Source: Lytechinus pictus (taxonomy: Eukaryota; Echinodermata; Echinoidea; Temnopleuroida; Toxopneustidae). From it: a stretch of DNA of 64,000 nt. Under the pieces are notes generated by a model. That model was not told the DNA's origin. It made no database searches and worked only from the letters and a program-made list of their open reading frames with translations. The DNA is taken from contig NC_087254.1 in NCBI RefSeq assembly GCF_037042905.1, positions 11,021,103-11,085,102 on the forward strand, read 5' to 3'. Of this stretch, positions 21,280 through 33,013 are shown one piece after another. How positions within the stretch are numbered: the stretch's first letter is position 1; every line of letters begins with the position of its first letter. The position numbers were made by a program, and so were the translations under genes.

Positions 21280-22031
21280 CCCTAAATAGACTGGGCTATT
21301 TTGATGCCTAAGAAGACTGGGGGGGGGCTGATTCAGCCCCCCCTATGATCTCGGCCGTCGACCGCGCGATCGCGACGAAAATTGGCACGTGCATTACCCA
21401 TGGCATAATCTCCAAGACTGAAGGATCAAATTTTCAGAAAAATCTCATAATTCATTAATTATGCTAATTTATGCGTAAAATCAAAGATTTGCTCTAATTA
21501 ACTAAATAAGGCCTCTAAACTGCTAATTTTTCATTCACAGACTCTTTGAAGGAATCCGATCAAATGTACTTTAAAAAAAATTAAATATCACAATTCTATT
21601 CTTATGTATTTTATTGTTTTAAAAATTTCCTATGTATTTCTTTGTTTTTCGACTTTTTGTTTTTTATTGTTTTTTCATTGGAAATCGTCCGCTTCTTTAT
21701 TCGGACCATAAACAAGATGAAATTAATTGTGTTTGATTAGTAAAATTGAAAATAATGATACATTTATGAATTTTGGCTAAAAACACAATTTGCATTGGAT
21801 ATGTACACAAATTCATGTTTTTGAGCAATTTCGGGTCGACATGCACTTACAAAATGTTGCGTAATTTTGGAACCACGTACCCGGTCGTCGCAAATTTGGT
21901 CTCAAAAGTTGCGCAAGACTCGAAAGAAAAAAGTCATGGAACGGCGCGGCGACAGCTTTTCGGGTTACAGATTTATCGCGAAAAATGTTGAGGGGGGGGC
22001 TGAATCAGCCCCCCCCCCAGTCTTTTTAGGG
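21280..22031. mobile_element. TTAA-flanked element with CCCTAAA-type ends and poly-G hairpins
   Basis: The left end CCCTAAATAGACTGGG and right end CCCAGTCTTTTTAGGG are flanked by TTAA (21276-21279 and 22032-22035). Near each end lies a GGGGGGCTGAATCAGCCCCC-type hairpin. TTAA plus CCC ends fits a piggyBac- or Kolobok-like non-autonomous element. Fragments of related ends are visible near 13749, 25325 and 41540-41680. Confidence 0.7.
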
Positions 22032-22350
22032 TTAAAGAAGAGACTTGACATTAATGATAGGTCATTTGTCTATTGTACTTGTGATTATGCTAGGATAAAT
22101 CATTGCTAAATCTCTCATTTTTGTGTGGGACGCACTGTATTTTATGTGCCTCAGGAAATTTCTTATGTAAACATTTTGTTTTGATAAACCTACAGTACTG
22201 CATGTTTGAGTGAATTCAAAGAATACTTTGCATAGTTTATATCCACTTGGTCAACAAGCAGTTGCATATATGAATAGCACCCTAAAGAACAAACATCTAG
22301 GTATTTTTGATATACCTTATGAAAGACACCCGCCTGCCTGTACACTTCAG

Positions 22351-23023
22351 GGGCCTGTTGCATAAAACTTTTGCCGGAGTTTTTTACAGCAAAAAATCAG
22401 GAAACTCTGGCAAAAGAAAATTTGCCGGAGTTTTCTGTTGCATAAAATTTTGCCGGAGTTTTTTACGGCAAAACTTTAAAAAAAACTCAAGCAAATTTAG
22501 TGGTTTTTTGCCGTAGCTCCTGTACCAAGGGCAAAGTCCTAAAAACTCCGGCAAAATAGTTTCAAGATGGCTGCTCTACTGTATGCCATACAACAGGCAG
22601 CTGCCTTGAGACGGGAACGAGTCTTTAGAGATCGAACGCATCCCTTGGATACCTATGACGACAGTGAGATGCTGAAGTTGTATAGATTTTTCAGACAGGG
22701 ATGCGTTTATATCATCAACAGACTTGCTCCCCATATCGAGCATCCAACAAGAAGGAATTGTGCTTTGCCTGCAAGCTTGCAAGTGTTCAAAACACTACGG
22801 TATTTTGTAACTGGATCGATGCTCATACAAATCTCATACACGGCATACATTTATCCACGGCCTTGAGGACGATACGGAGAGTGTCCGTAGCCTTGTATCA
22901 GCTACGAAATGAGGTAATTACAGATAATTTCATGAAACAAATGGTGATTTTCACCAACTATTGTTATAAGCTACTGCAAATCCTTGGCTCAGATTGGCTG
23001 AGAGCAAATTAGTCAGTGAAAAT
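22351..23023 (+). mobile_element. 5' part of a PIF/Harbinger transposon
   Basis: A tip GGGCCTGTTGCATAAAAC preceded by CAG begins here, followed by repeated GCCGGAGTTTTTTACGGCAAAA phrases and a HARBI1-like coding remnant. The opposite end was not found, so the element is truncated or its end lies beyond the younger insertion and has decayed. Confidence 0.6.
22567..22920 (+). pseudogene. HARBI1-like (PIF/Harbinger) transposase remnant with a frameshift
   Basis: From the ATG at 22567 the frame encodes an N-terminal segment with RDRTHPLD, RFFRQGC, ATRRN-like PTRRNCALP and TLRYFVTGS, typical of the N-terminal helical region of Harbinger nucleases. After the codons near 22827-22843 the homologous sequence (HGIHLSTALRTIRRVSVAL) continues in another frame to about 22915. 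The frame is therefore broken by a small indel, and the DDE catalytic part is missing. The remnant is inactive. Confidence 0.75.
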
Positions 23024-23600
23024 GGGTGTCTACAAAACGAAGACCTAAGACCTAAGACCCAAGATCCCATATATATACTACAAAAAAACACTACAAAACT
23101 AAGACCCAACCAACTACAAAACTAAGACCCTGTCTAATATTCATTTGTATGCAGCCTAGTCTGTACTCCAGACTCAGTTATTGAAAAACACTTCAAATCT
23201 ACAACCTATATCCTATGTACGTAATACAAAACTACAAAACTAAGACCCTGTGTAATACTCATAGGATGCAGCCTAGTCTGTATGTGCGTTTTAACAAGCC
23301 TTTTTATGAACATTACACAGGGTCTTAGTTTTGTAGTTTTGAATCAAATACAGGATATAGGTGGTATGTTTGAAGTGTTTCTCAATAACTGGGTCTGTAG
23401 TACAGACTAGGCTGCATCCTGTGAGTAAATATTCATATCTGAATGATACGCGCCTTAAAACCCAAGATAACAACAACAACAACAATATTACATAGGGTCT
23501 TAGTTTTGTAGTTGGTTGGGTCTTAGTTTTGTAGTTTTTTTTGTAGTATATATATGGGGTCTTGGGTCTTAGGTCTTAAGTCTTCGTTTTGTAGACACCC
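23024..23600. mobile_element. 577-bp inverted-repeat element with perfect 9-bp target duplication
   Basis: Ends GGGTGTCTACAAAACGAAGA and its reverse complement bound the element, flanked by agtgaaaat at 23015-23023 and 23601-23609. Arms of about 100 bp contain repeated CTACAAAACTAAGACC phrases, some again inverted internally. A 9-bp duplication is characteristic of Mutator-like elements. There is no coding capacity. It interrupts sequence downstream of the HARBI1 remnant. Confidence 0.8.
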
Positions 23601-23648
23601 AGTGAAAATCACTTTTCATGTAATGCTCCCCGGATCAACTTGTATAGT

Positions 23649-23858
23649 CTAACAGAGATTTGTAGAAAGGTGTTTTCGATCCTCAAAATGTCTAGCAATT
23701 CGGGTGTTGGCCCTTTCCACAGATTTGAGTTTGTAAGACAAAGAATGGTGGTTTGTTGCAACTGCTATTTCTGACATCATACTTGCCACACTGTCTGGTG
23801 CTATTAAAACAAAATTACTAATCTTGAAAAAGAAAACATAGCAATGAGCTTTGAACAA
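23649..23858 (-). other. Possible remnant of a second Harbinger protein
   Basis: A 69-aa minus-strand frame with a helical segment (SVASMMSEIAVATNHH, then ERANTRIARHFEDRK) recalls the C-terminal helices of Myb/SANT-type proteins that accompany Harbinger transposases. The link rests on position and a weak resemblance only. Confidence 0.2.
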
Positions 23859-24329
23859 GACAAAGTGTGTGATTCATAGTTACTTATTTCTTTGAATACA
23901 TGAAAAGGTCATTTATACTAAATTTCTAGTCCAATTTAAGTGTGCAATACATTTTTATTGAAATATACTATTGCATGTTTTATTTTGCGATGCACTAATA
24001 TTGCTGTACACATGACGTGCAGCCACAGGTTTTGAAAAAAATGGCTCCTAAATCCATACTTTTTATTGTCTGAATACTAGCCTATTCAGGTTTTCCATGT
24101 GATTTTTATGCATATTTTTACCCCTAACCATAATTTCCCCAATTCAGTGTGAACCCTATAAAAACATGCCCCATACCTTATTAAAGGAATTTTAGATTGC
24201 TAAAAAAATCCAGGCAAAAGGATACCTTATACACATGAGTGGACACCATGAGTAGACTTCAAAAGCATATCCCTTTCCTTGTTTCTCTTTCCATTTATAA
24301 AAAGAAACGTGCTCTTTTCCTCATTTTTG

Positions 24330-24378
24330 TCTCACCTGCATAGCAGAGTGAGACTATAGGCGCCGCTTTTCCGACGGC

Positions 24379-24409
<31 letters not shown>

Positions 24410-25282
24410 GCGGCGGCGTCAACACCAAATCTTAACCTGAGGTTAAGTTTTTGAAATGACAGCATAACTTAGAAAGTATATGTACCTAGTTCATGAAACT
24501 TGGCCATAAGGTTAATCAAGTATTACTGAACATCCTGCCTGAGTTTCATGTCACATGACCAAGGTCAAAGGTCATTTAGGGTCAATGAACTTAGACCATG
24601 TTGGGGGAATCAACATCAAAATCTTAACCTAAGGTTAAGTTTTTGAAATGCCATCATAACTTAGAAAATATATGGACCTAGTTCATGAAACTTACACATA
24701 AGGTTAATCAAGTATCACTGAACATCCTGCATGAGTTTCACGTCACATGACCAAGGTCAAAGGTCATTTAGGGTCAATGAACTTTGGCCGAATTGGGGGT
24801 ATCTGTTGAATTACCATCATAACTTTGAAAGTTTATGGATCTGATTCATGAAACTTGGACATAATAGTAATCAAGTATTACTGAACATCCTGTGCAAGTT
24901 TCAGGTCACATGATCAAGGTCAAAGGTCATTTAGGGTCAATGAACTTTGGCCAAATTGGGGTATTTGTTGAATTACAGCCATAAATTTGAAAGTGTGTTG
25001 GTCTAGTTCATAAAACTTGGACATAAGAGTAATCAAGTATCACTGAACATCCTGTGCGAGTTTCAGGTCACATGATCAAGGTCAAAGGTCATGTAAGGTC
25101 AAAGAACTTTGGCCACGTTGGGGGTATTTGTTGAATTGCCATCATATCTCTATAAGTGTATTGGTCTAGTTCATAAAACGTGGAAATACGAGTAACCAAG
25201 TATCACTGAACATCTTGTGCGAGTTATAGTAGTTTTCAAAATCAGCACTGCTGCTATATTGAATCGCGTGATGCAGGTGAGA
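24330..25282. repeat. Element with four ~160-190-bp tandem units, each with a DR1 motif
   Basis: The outer ends TCTCACCTGCAT and ATGCAGGTGAGA are inverted. A GC-rich stretch of CGACGG repeats (about 24371-24418) precedes four related units that share GTTCATGAAACTTGG, AATCAAGTATCACTGAACAT and AAGGTCAAAGGTCA. Unit spacing, measured between the DR1 cores, is 192, 163 and 162 bp. It is probably a dispersed non-autonomous repeat. Confidence 0.7.
24562..25091 (+). promoter_or_regulatory. Four perfect DR1 nuclear-receptor sites
   Basis: AGGTCAAAGGTCA occurs at 24562-24574, 24754-24766, 24917-24929 and 25079-25091. This is the consensus direct repeat with one spacer base bound by HNF4, RXR heterodimers and COUP-TF. 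Three of the four are followed by a further half-site-like GGGTCA. Whether they act here is unknown; no promoter is close. Confidence 0.4.
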
Positions 25283-25887
25283 CGGCCAGAGGCATTCCAC
25301 TTGTTTGTGTTTGTGACATCTTTAACCCTCATAGGATTAAGATTGGGGCTGATTCTGGAGGCCCCCATCTTTTGTGTAAAAATATCCAAGTTTTAAGGGT
25401 TATGCACAAATTTGTTATATGTGGATTTTTTAAAGCATGATATGCGCATTTCACTTGTTTACTCAAAAAAATATAACCTTTTTAACTGTTTTGGGTGTTT
25501 TGGGGTTGTGCATGTGTGCACTAGTGTAGGGGAGTTTTATTTATTATACTATGCAGTGTTATATGGCATATGTGTCATTGAATAAAGAAATGGTTTTGTT
25601 ATTATTATTTCCTGTTGATGACTGTCTCATTGTTTCATACACTTTTATGTATGTATTTATTTTTTAATATTAATTATTATTAACTTAAACAGCAATACTA
25701 GGCAAAGTCAGATCTTCAGATAGTTGATCGGTGATCTTAAAATGTAATGATGATCAGGGTTCCCAGCCCATCATATGATCAGGGAAAATTATTTTACTTT
25801 TTTCCAGTCAGGGAAAAATGCCTAAAATGAGGGCAATATCAGGGAATTTTGATCGGCCCAAAAGTCGAAAGCAGACTCTGTTATAGT

Positions 25888-26027
25888 TACATGGATTTTT
25901 CAGTATAAAAACAATAAAATGTAACTAATTACCACCATAACCAGTCATTCAATGGATGTTTTGAATGACTGGTTATGGTGGTAATTAGTTACATTTTATT
26001 GTTTTTATACTGAAAAATCCATGTAAT
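25888..26027. repeat. Perfect 65-bp inverted repeat with 10-bp spacer
   Basis: 25888-25952 is the exact reverse complement of 25963-26027 and the spacer is atggatgttt. The arms start TTACATGGATTTTTCAG and end ACCAGTCATTCA. Transcription across it would give a 65-bp perfect hairpin. It lies in sequence with CAGGGTTCCCAGCC and repeated CAGGGAAAA phrases that looks like a decayed hAT element. Confidence 0.85.
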
Positions 26028-26640
26028 TCACTGCAACAACTTAGAAAACATATGAAACTAGGAATGGGTTTAAATAATTATCAGGGAATTTTTAAACTTC
26101 ATCTGGGAAAATCAGGGAATTTTGTTTTCTTGAAAAGATGTGAGCCTGTGAACCGTGATGATAGAATTTTGGGATTCCTGTTCATAATAACCCCCATCCC
26201 CCTTTTTTGCTTGTCAATAACAGTTGCCAAACACCCCCCCCCCCCATGAAATTATTGATCAACGATTGCAACATCATACCCACACTGATGTTTAGGTCTG
26301 TCTATAAAAAGAAAACAAAAATTCTTTTACCAATAAGATTATTTTGGTCATGGCTTTTATTAATTACCATCCACTGATAAGAATTAAATACCCTTCACTG
26401 AAAAAAAAAAATTATACCATCAGTTTCTGAATAATGAAAGCGAGTCAGGAAAATGATACTGTAGTGCAATTGATGACGAAATAAAATTTGTTCAGGAAAG
26501 AAAAATGAAATGGAATATCTCGCTAGCAAAATAAAAGGAGGATCGTTCATATTCTGAAAATAAACAGATCAAAATCATAAGTTTTTTGGAACCCCTAAAC
26601 ATATTTAGGGCTAAAATATAGTGTAGGCCTTTTTATTTAA

Positions 26641-27236
26641 AGGAGAATGAAACCTTAAGTACAAGATAGCTTGTGTGAAAATAGAAAAATCAAAGAAACA
26701 GATCAACGAAAGTTTGAGAAAAATCAGACAAATAATGAGAAAGTTATGAGCATTTGAATATTGCGATCACTAATGCTATGGAGATCCTCTTGTTGGCAAC
26801 TCTTGTTGGCAATGCGACAAAGATGTGTGATGTCACTTATGAACAACTCTCCCCATTACTTAAGTATATATTTTACCTTAACTGCCTCTTATCACATCTA
26901 TCAGTAGATCAGGAGTTCTTTCTATAGGAGAGCATGTAATACAGATTTATAAAGAATACATCATGGATAAAGAGTTTGTATCACCATAAGAAAGAGCAAA
27001 AAGAGAAATTTGGGGGGTATTTTATAGTCGATCAAAGGGAAAGTTGTTCACACGTGACATCACACATCCTTGTCGCATTGCCAATAGGAGGATCTCCATA
27101 GCATTAGTGATTGTAATATTCAAATACTCATAACTTTCTCATTATTTGTCCGATTTATCTCAAACTTTCTTTGTTCTTATTCTTTGATTTTTCTTTTTCG
27201 ACACGAGCCAACTTGTTCCAAATGTTTCATTTCCCT
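26641..27236. mobile_element. TTAA-flanked foldback element, copy 2
   Basis: Ends AGGAGAATGAAACC and its partner GTTTCATTTCCCT are flanked by TTAA at 26637-26640 and 27237-27240. It has the same interior phrases as copy 1 (for example CATCATGGATAAAGAGTTTG, here reverse complemented), so the two copies lie in opposite orientation. Confidence 0.75.
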
Positions 27237-27240
27237 TTAA

Positions 27241-28275
27241 GTAAAATATTTTAAAAGGTCTTGGCTCTGTTTGTGTTTTTGACTACGAATTATCACTTCC
27301 ACTGCACAAGAAATAATATTAATTTAGTTGGGTTATAATGACTTACATGTCTTGTATTGAGTGCAGGAACGGAGCCCATGGGGGAGGGGCAAGGTGATTG
27401 ACCTAAATATGTCATCATATTGTGTCTTCATTGATTTTAGGGGTAATATAGAGTTATACTGTACAGGGTCTCAATTTTTTTCCCCTGTTCCCCTTTTCTC
27501 CCTCCTCCAATTTTTTCTCCATTTGATTCATAGCGGCAGTCGCCCCCTGCCCCCGTTGGTTGTTGCCCCCGTTTAAGTACAATTTTCTTACTTTACTCAC
27601 AGCTCCTTCTTTCAATAATATTGAATCATGCCGCATCAACTCAATGCAACTGATTGATTCTAATTATATATTAAAAATTGAGTAAAGATTATGGAGTAAA
27701 TTTCATTATCGGAATTAAAAAATGATGTAAATCCCGTGTAAATCGAAAGCCCATTACTTGTCTGACATTCCGCTGATAAATTTCCATTCAGTTTGTTTTT
27801 TTACCACATTAGGCCTAAAGGTTTGACCACGGTATACACCGGGGGTATACACAGACGTTCTATCGTGTGTCTAAAAAAACACAAATCTAGACATGATGGC
27901 TCCCAAATAAATGAAAAAAATGTTCGCGAAGGGGTTAAGGAGGCGGACCTGCTTAATTTTCTTACACCTAAAAACCCTTTTTGAATGGAATTATTGGAAG
28001 GACCAATAATAGGCCCACTCGCCCCGCCCACGTACACCCCTTTTGCCGATCCCATTTTTTTTTGTACGAATTTCACCACTAACTTAATTGTTCCAGGAGG
28101 CATACACGCGTTTTATAACAAATTATGTTTCTTTTGCTGGTCCAATCCATTCCTACCCCATTTCTTTTCCTATCATTTATCACCTATAACATCAATGTTT
28201 GAAACGACTGACTCTATTAATGATGGTAATGGGAAATTTTTCATTTGTTTTCACGAGTTTCCCTTGTCGCAGTAC
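27241..28275. other. Spacer without recognised gene
   Basis: AT-rich with short pyrimidine tracts. The overlapping ORFs are not related to any family I recognise and look like shadows. Confidence 0.4.
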
Positions 28276-28553
28276 TGGGCCCCGTCATACAAAGAGTTAC
28301 GATTGATCTATAATCAATCGTAACTATGGACGGCCAGCAACGTCATCATCTATTATGCGTGTTTGTCCAAAATATTTTCTAGCTATGATTTATATTCATG
28401 CATTCATTGTTTTCTTGAAAATTCACTGCGCTTCTCTTTGCATACAGAGGACATTGTGCAAGATTTTCGTAGAAAAAAATTATGACACTGATGGATTTCC
28501 ATAGAGTTACGATTGATCGGATCAATCGTAACTCTTTGTAAGACGGGGCCCTG
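28276..28553. mobile_element. Foldback MITE, GGCCCCGTC-type ends, copy A
   Basis: Termini GGCCCCGTCATACAAAGAG and CTCTTTGTAAGACGGGGCC are inverted, each followed inward by ACGATTGAT...ATCAATCGTAACT hairpins. CTG flanks both sides. A second copy in opposite orientation is at 51848-52120. Confidence 0.7.
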
Positions 28554-28822
28554 CATAAACCAGTATTTTGATGTCACTAAATAAGATTGTCTCACGTACG
28601 GTCCTGTGGATTGGTATAAATAGACTACGTTATCAGATAATTTTCGTCACTTGATAAAGAGTTGCAGCGGCACTCGAAAGCTCGTGAACTTGTAAGCTAG
28701 TGAACACTTTTTGCGAGAGTGATCACGAATTTCTAGAAAGCTAGTGAACACTTTTGCGAGAGTGATCACGAATTTCCTTGTTGACCATAGTAGATTGCGA
28801 GACAAATGAATACCCTCTAGCG

Positions 28823-29822
28823 CAGGGGTTCTCAAACTTTTTCTTTAAGGGGCCAGATAAGACTACAAGTAAACCTGAAAGGGCCAGGATGAAGTGGATA
28901 CTTAGAAAAAAATGTGCGCGAAACGCAAAGACCCTTGCGGTCGGGGTCCTAGATGCTCTCTTGTGCAATCTTGCCCTTATTTGGGGAGCATTTAATCCAA
29001 ACAAATGATAACAAGATTGTAGTACTTTGTTAAACATGTTAAAAGGAATCTAGATTGTACCTATACATACCTGGTATTGGGGAGACAGATGTATTGAAGT
29101 ATCAATATTTATTGTCGTCAAGGTAGATTGAATAATAGAGCATGTCTGTTGTAGAATCTATATAACAAAAATGTCAGTCTCCTATAGTCACTTTCAATAT
29201 GGGAAACCTGGCAGTCTGTCAGCAACAAGTTGCTTGAACCTTGGCACAAAAGGTGTAATTGCCAGACGAAGGCACTGGTGCAAATGTTCACTGGTCAAGC
29301 AGGGGCCGCGGAAGTGGCGGGAGGGAGGGCTGAAGCCCCCCCCCCCCCCACTTTTTTTCCCCAAAACCATGTACAGAAACGTAATGACCATATGATTGTG
29401 ATTTTTTTCATGGACAGCCCCCCACCCCCCCCCCCCCCCACTTTGAAAACCGTTCCGCAGCCCCTGTCAAGGTACATCGGTATGAGTTAGTTTTTTTTAA
29501 TGTTCATTGTGGAAAATTTACTTTCGCACCTGTATGTAGATCCAATCATGTTGAGAACAGCGCTCTAATAAGAAAGTAGATCGAACAGACAGACAGTTAC
29601 AGACTCCACTAAACTTTGTTTAAAAGTAAAATTAATTTGACTGCCATTACTTTTATTACGGTTAGGTCTACATGGAAATAAATTATAATGTAATCATATT
29701 GAGGTATGTTTCATATTGTGACTTAAAAGTGATTGAAAAACTCCAGCAGAGTCTCGCGGGCCGGATTGAGAAGCTCTGCGGGCCGGATCCGGCCCGCGGG
29801 CCGTATAGTTTGAGAGCCCCTG
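28823..29822. mobile_element. 1000-bp hAT non-autonomous element with perfect 8-bp duplication
   Basis: Ends CAGGGGTTCTCAAACT and AGTTTGAGAGCCCCTG are inverted, with ctctagcg at 28815-28822 and 29823-29830. These tips match those of hAT (Charlie-like) elements. GGGCCGGAT / CCGGATCCGGCCCGCGG sequences lie subterminally at the right end. It contains a nested poly-C element at 29300-29466. No intact transposase was seen. Confidence 0.85.
29300..29466. mobile_element. Short nested element with poly-C tracts
   Basis: Ends CAGGGGCCGCGGAAG and CCGTTCCGCAGCCCCTG are inverted. The interior has CAAAACCATGTACAGAAACG between long C runs. A relative lies at 33014-33179. The flanks share only TCAAG. Confidence 0.55.
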
Positions 29823-30009
29823 CTCTAGCGATTATTCTCACCATACTTTATAATAGGTGAACCATTATATGAAACAGAATGATAGACCTAAATGTTAAAA
29901 AAATTTAGGTACATTTTTACATGTATAACCCGAAGTTCATGGCCTATATAATATGCAAGAAACCCTCTTGTATCATGTATAGGCCTACCTCGGCAAGTCA
30001 TTAAATTGT

Positions 30010-30245
30010 TCGTGTATAGGCCTAGTTCAAGTTCAATTTCAAGTTTTATTTCTTTCCACTGAAAGGCACAAACAAATACATTAATTAATATATACAATAT
30101 CCATGATGTTAATACAAATAGAATAAACTCATGAACAATGTGTTGAGAATATACAGAATGGGAAGGTGGTCTGTATAAAAGCAAAGCCTTGTTGAGCAGA
30201 TCACCTTCGTAACAACAATAAAAATGCAAAAGACACAACAATCTG
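30010..30245 (-). repeat. Probable LINE 3' end fragment
   Basis: Read on the minus strand it ends in an AATAAAACTTGAAATTGAAC tail. It shares the layout of an A/T-rich UTR with a GAATTGAA-type tail with fragments at 31180-31290 and 49326-49495. Assignment as non-LTR retroelement tails is inference. Confidence 0.4.
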
Positions 30246-30338
30246 CATGAAAGAAAAGAAAAGAAAAAAGATCATATATATATAGGCTAGATAAAAGGTT
30301 AACGATATATACAGAAGGGACATCAAAAAGATTAAGAG

Positions 30339-30425
30339 AGATTTTTCAGATGGGGGGGGGGGGCAAAATCATGAATCAACGTTCCAATGGCGCTCGATCA
30401 CACCAAACAAACTCACCCACCCACA

Positions 30426-30493
<68 letters not shown>

Positions 30494-31153
30494 GTATACT
30501 GACCTGAAAACAGGAAAAAGATACCTGTTTAGGACTGTTTGTCGTAACTCATATGTGGAGAATATATCTCACTACACAGATAATGCGAGTGCCGAAAGCG
30601 AGCCGAAATTTCTTTATATTCTGACCTGAAAGCTTGATATTCTAATCATTTTTGGTACTAATTATTAAGATGGGTATATAAAAGAACAATGGATGCGAGC
30701 GCGAAGCGCGAGCTGAAAATTTTGATCTGAAAACTTTGACAGTTTAATGGACGTTTTTAATAAAGAGCAAGATATATATTCAACAAAAGATTATTGCAAT
30801 CGGAGCGGGAGTTCTTTTGAGGTTTAGAACTGAGGACGGGTCCTTCTATTCACCTATTTAATCATGAGAAGTATGGGTTTTTGCTACAGAAATGATGCGA
30901 GCGCGAAGCGCGCGCTGAAAATTTTTATAACCCAATCTGAAAAGCGGACATTTTAAACACGATTTTAAATAAAGATCGAGTTGTTTATCTCAATCTCGCT
31001 TGCTGATTTCTGTGTAACATTGCAATCTTATTTTATTTTTGCACATGCGGAATTATTGGGGGGGGGGGGAGGCAAAACGATATGTTTGCCCTCCCCAATA
31101 TTTTCATTGGTGCCGACCCTGCCCCCCCCCCCCCCCCAGGATCGACGCCTCTG
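30339..31153 (-). mobile_element. Truncated hAT-like element, inverse partner of 31662-32350
   Basis: The right tip (GGATCGACGCCTCTG) and interior (AATTCCGCATGTGC, complement) match the element at 31662-32350 in reverse orientation; the left tip is missing. It contains CA and TA dinucleotide runs and repeats of GCGAGCGCGAAGCGCG followed by GAAAATTTT (30696 and 30898). Confidence 0.65.
30419..30493. repeat. (CA)n/(TA)n microsatellite
   Basis: About 25 CA units are followed directly by about 9 TA units. A compound microsatellite. Confidence 0.9.
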
Positions 31154-31179
31154 ATCCATAGAAAGACGGGGGGGGGGCA

Positions 31180-31290
31180 AATTGATTGATTTTATTCGTC
31201 AAGAATATCACAGGAGATTACAATAAAATTGAAGAATACCTTGACAGGATAGCCCATGAAAGCCGAAAGGCTTATTTCCAATGGGGTCCT
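31180..31290 (-). repeat. Probable LINE 3' end fragment
   Basis: On the minus strand it reads from GGACCCCATTGGAAATAAGC to a tail AATAAAATCAATCAATT. Layout as in the fragment at 30010-30245. Confidence 0.4.
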
Positions 31291-31661
31291 ATAGTTAGTA
31301 TAAAACATTAACATAAAGGAGTGCATGCTAATCCAATTTTCTACAGTGAGTTTAAAAGGTAGACAGATCTATCACTATAAAAAAAATATATCACTAACAG
31401 GGTTGAAATTAAAAAAATAGAGAAATAAGTAAGTGCAACACCCAGTATTGGGAGTGAAATGCATGTACAGCGACACTACTATATAGTGCATGCCCTAGCT
31501 CCATAATGGCGTCGATTGCACTGCAAATCAATCCTATATCCTCTCATTATTTTATGCAGGCCAGATGTAAACTTTATTAAAGAAGTGATTACTATACGTA
31601 TATCTAGAATGTATACATATATTATTAGGCCTATAGCTCATCGATCTACGTGCTTCCTACG

Positions 31662-32350
31662 CAGAGGCGTCGTCCAGGGGGGCAGGGGGGGGGGGCAAAA
31701 ATATAGTTTAGCCCCCCCCCCAATAATTCCGCATGTGCAAAGAATAAAATAAGATTGTAATGTTACACAGAAATCAGCAAGCGAGATTGAGATACACACA
31801 GGCAACTCGTTCTTTATCTAAAATCGTGCTCAAAATTTCCACTTTTCAGATTGGGCGCTCGCATCATTTCTGTAGCAAAAACCCATACTTTTCATGATGA
31901 AATAGGTGAATAGAATGTCCCGTTTTCAGTTCTAGACCTCAAAATAACTCCCACTTCGATTTGCATTAATCTTTTGTTGGATATATATCTTGTTCTTTAT
32001 TAAAAACGTCCATTAAACTCAAATTTTTCTGATCGAAATATCAAAATTTTCAGCTCGCGATTTGCGCTCGCATCTATTGTTTTTTAGATACCCATCTTAA
32101 TAATTAGTACCAAAAATGCTTAGAATATCAAGCTCTCAGGTCAGAATATAGAGAAATTTCAGCTCGCGCTCGCATTAATTTGTTGGTGAGATATGTGTCT
32201 CTATCTCATGAGTCATATATGTATATATATATAGGCATATGTGTGTGTGAGTTTGTTTGTTTTGTGTGATCGAGTGCCTTTGGAAAGTTGATTCATGATT
32301 ATTTGCCCCCCCCCCCCCCAATCTGAAAAATGGATCGACGTCCGCCCCTG
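31662..32350 (+). mobile_element. hAT-like non-autonomous element with perfect 8-bp duplication
   Basis: Tips CAGAGGCGTCGTCC and CGACGTCCGCCCCTG, with ttcctacg at 31654-31661 and 32351-32358. The interior carries CGCTCGCATCATTTCTG and related phrases that are diverged from its inverted neighbour. Non-coding. Confidence 0.75.
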
Positions 32351-33013
32351 TTCCTACGTTAACATCATGGAACAAAACTCTTGTCGTTCATATACAGTGC
32401 GTCCCAAGAAAAAAAACGAAACCACGAATTATATACTGTAGTAATAGATGCATCCCAGGTTTTATCAGAACTTGATTACAAATTTGACCTCACTGATAAA
32501 TTATCATCGGTCAACCATTATAATAGCTTAGGGGTTTTGTCTGATGTAACTCATATTTTACCTCATTGTGTATGAGTGATTAGCAGAAACAATTTGAAGA
32601 ATGAGGATAGACCTTTACCAAGAAGTTATTGACGTTTTATAGGCCTATCTGAATTTCAAAAAGACAATTTAATGTCTCAAAAATTATGATCTGTTCTTTA
32701 ATTTGATACTTAATTCAAAGAGAATAACCCAAGAATAACCCTACCCAAAATAGTAGGGGGACACAATATTAAATATCCCCTACTATTTTACTATTTTTGG
32801 TTTATGATGGAAAGAAATACATCTTTCAAAATCGAAATAAAACATGTATTTTGGACGAGATGACCTTTTTTTTGGGGGGGGGGGTGAGAACCTTTTTTTC
32901 TTGCTTGCTTGTCAAATTTATTTTGGTCGAAATGAGCTTACATTTGGGGTGATGACCGGGGGTGATGACCTTTTTTTGTCAAATTTTGTCCCCCTTACCC
33001 GCCAAACGACCTT

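Noticed and set aside
24330-25282. CRISPR-like array
   Set aside because: Units are 160-190 bp, diverged throughout, and in an animal genome; they are an ordinary tandem element.
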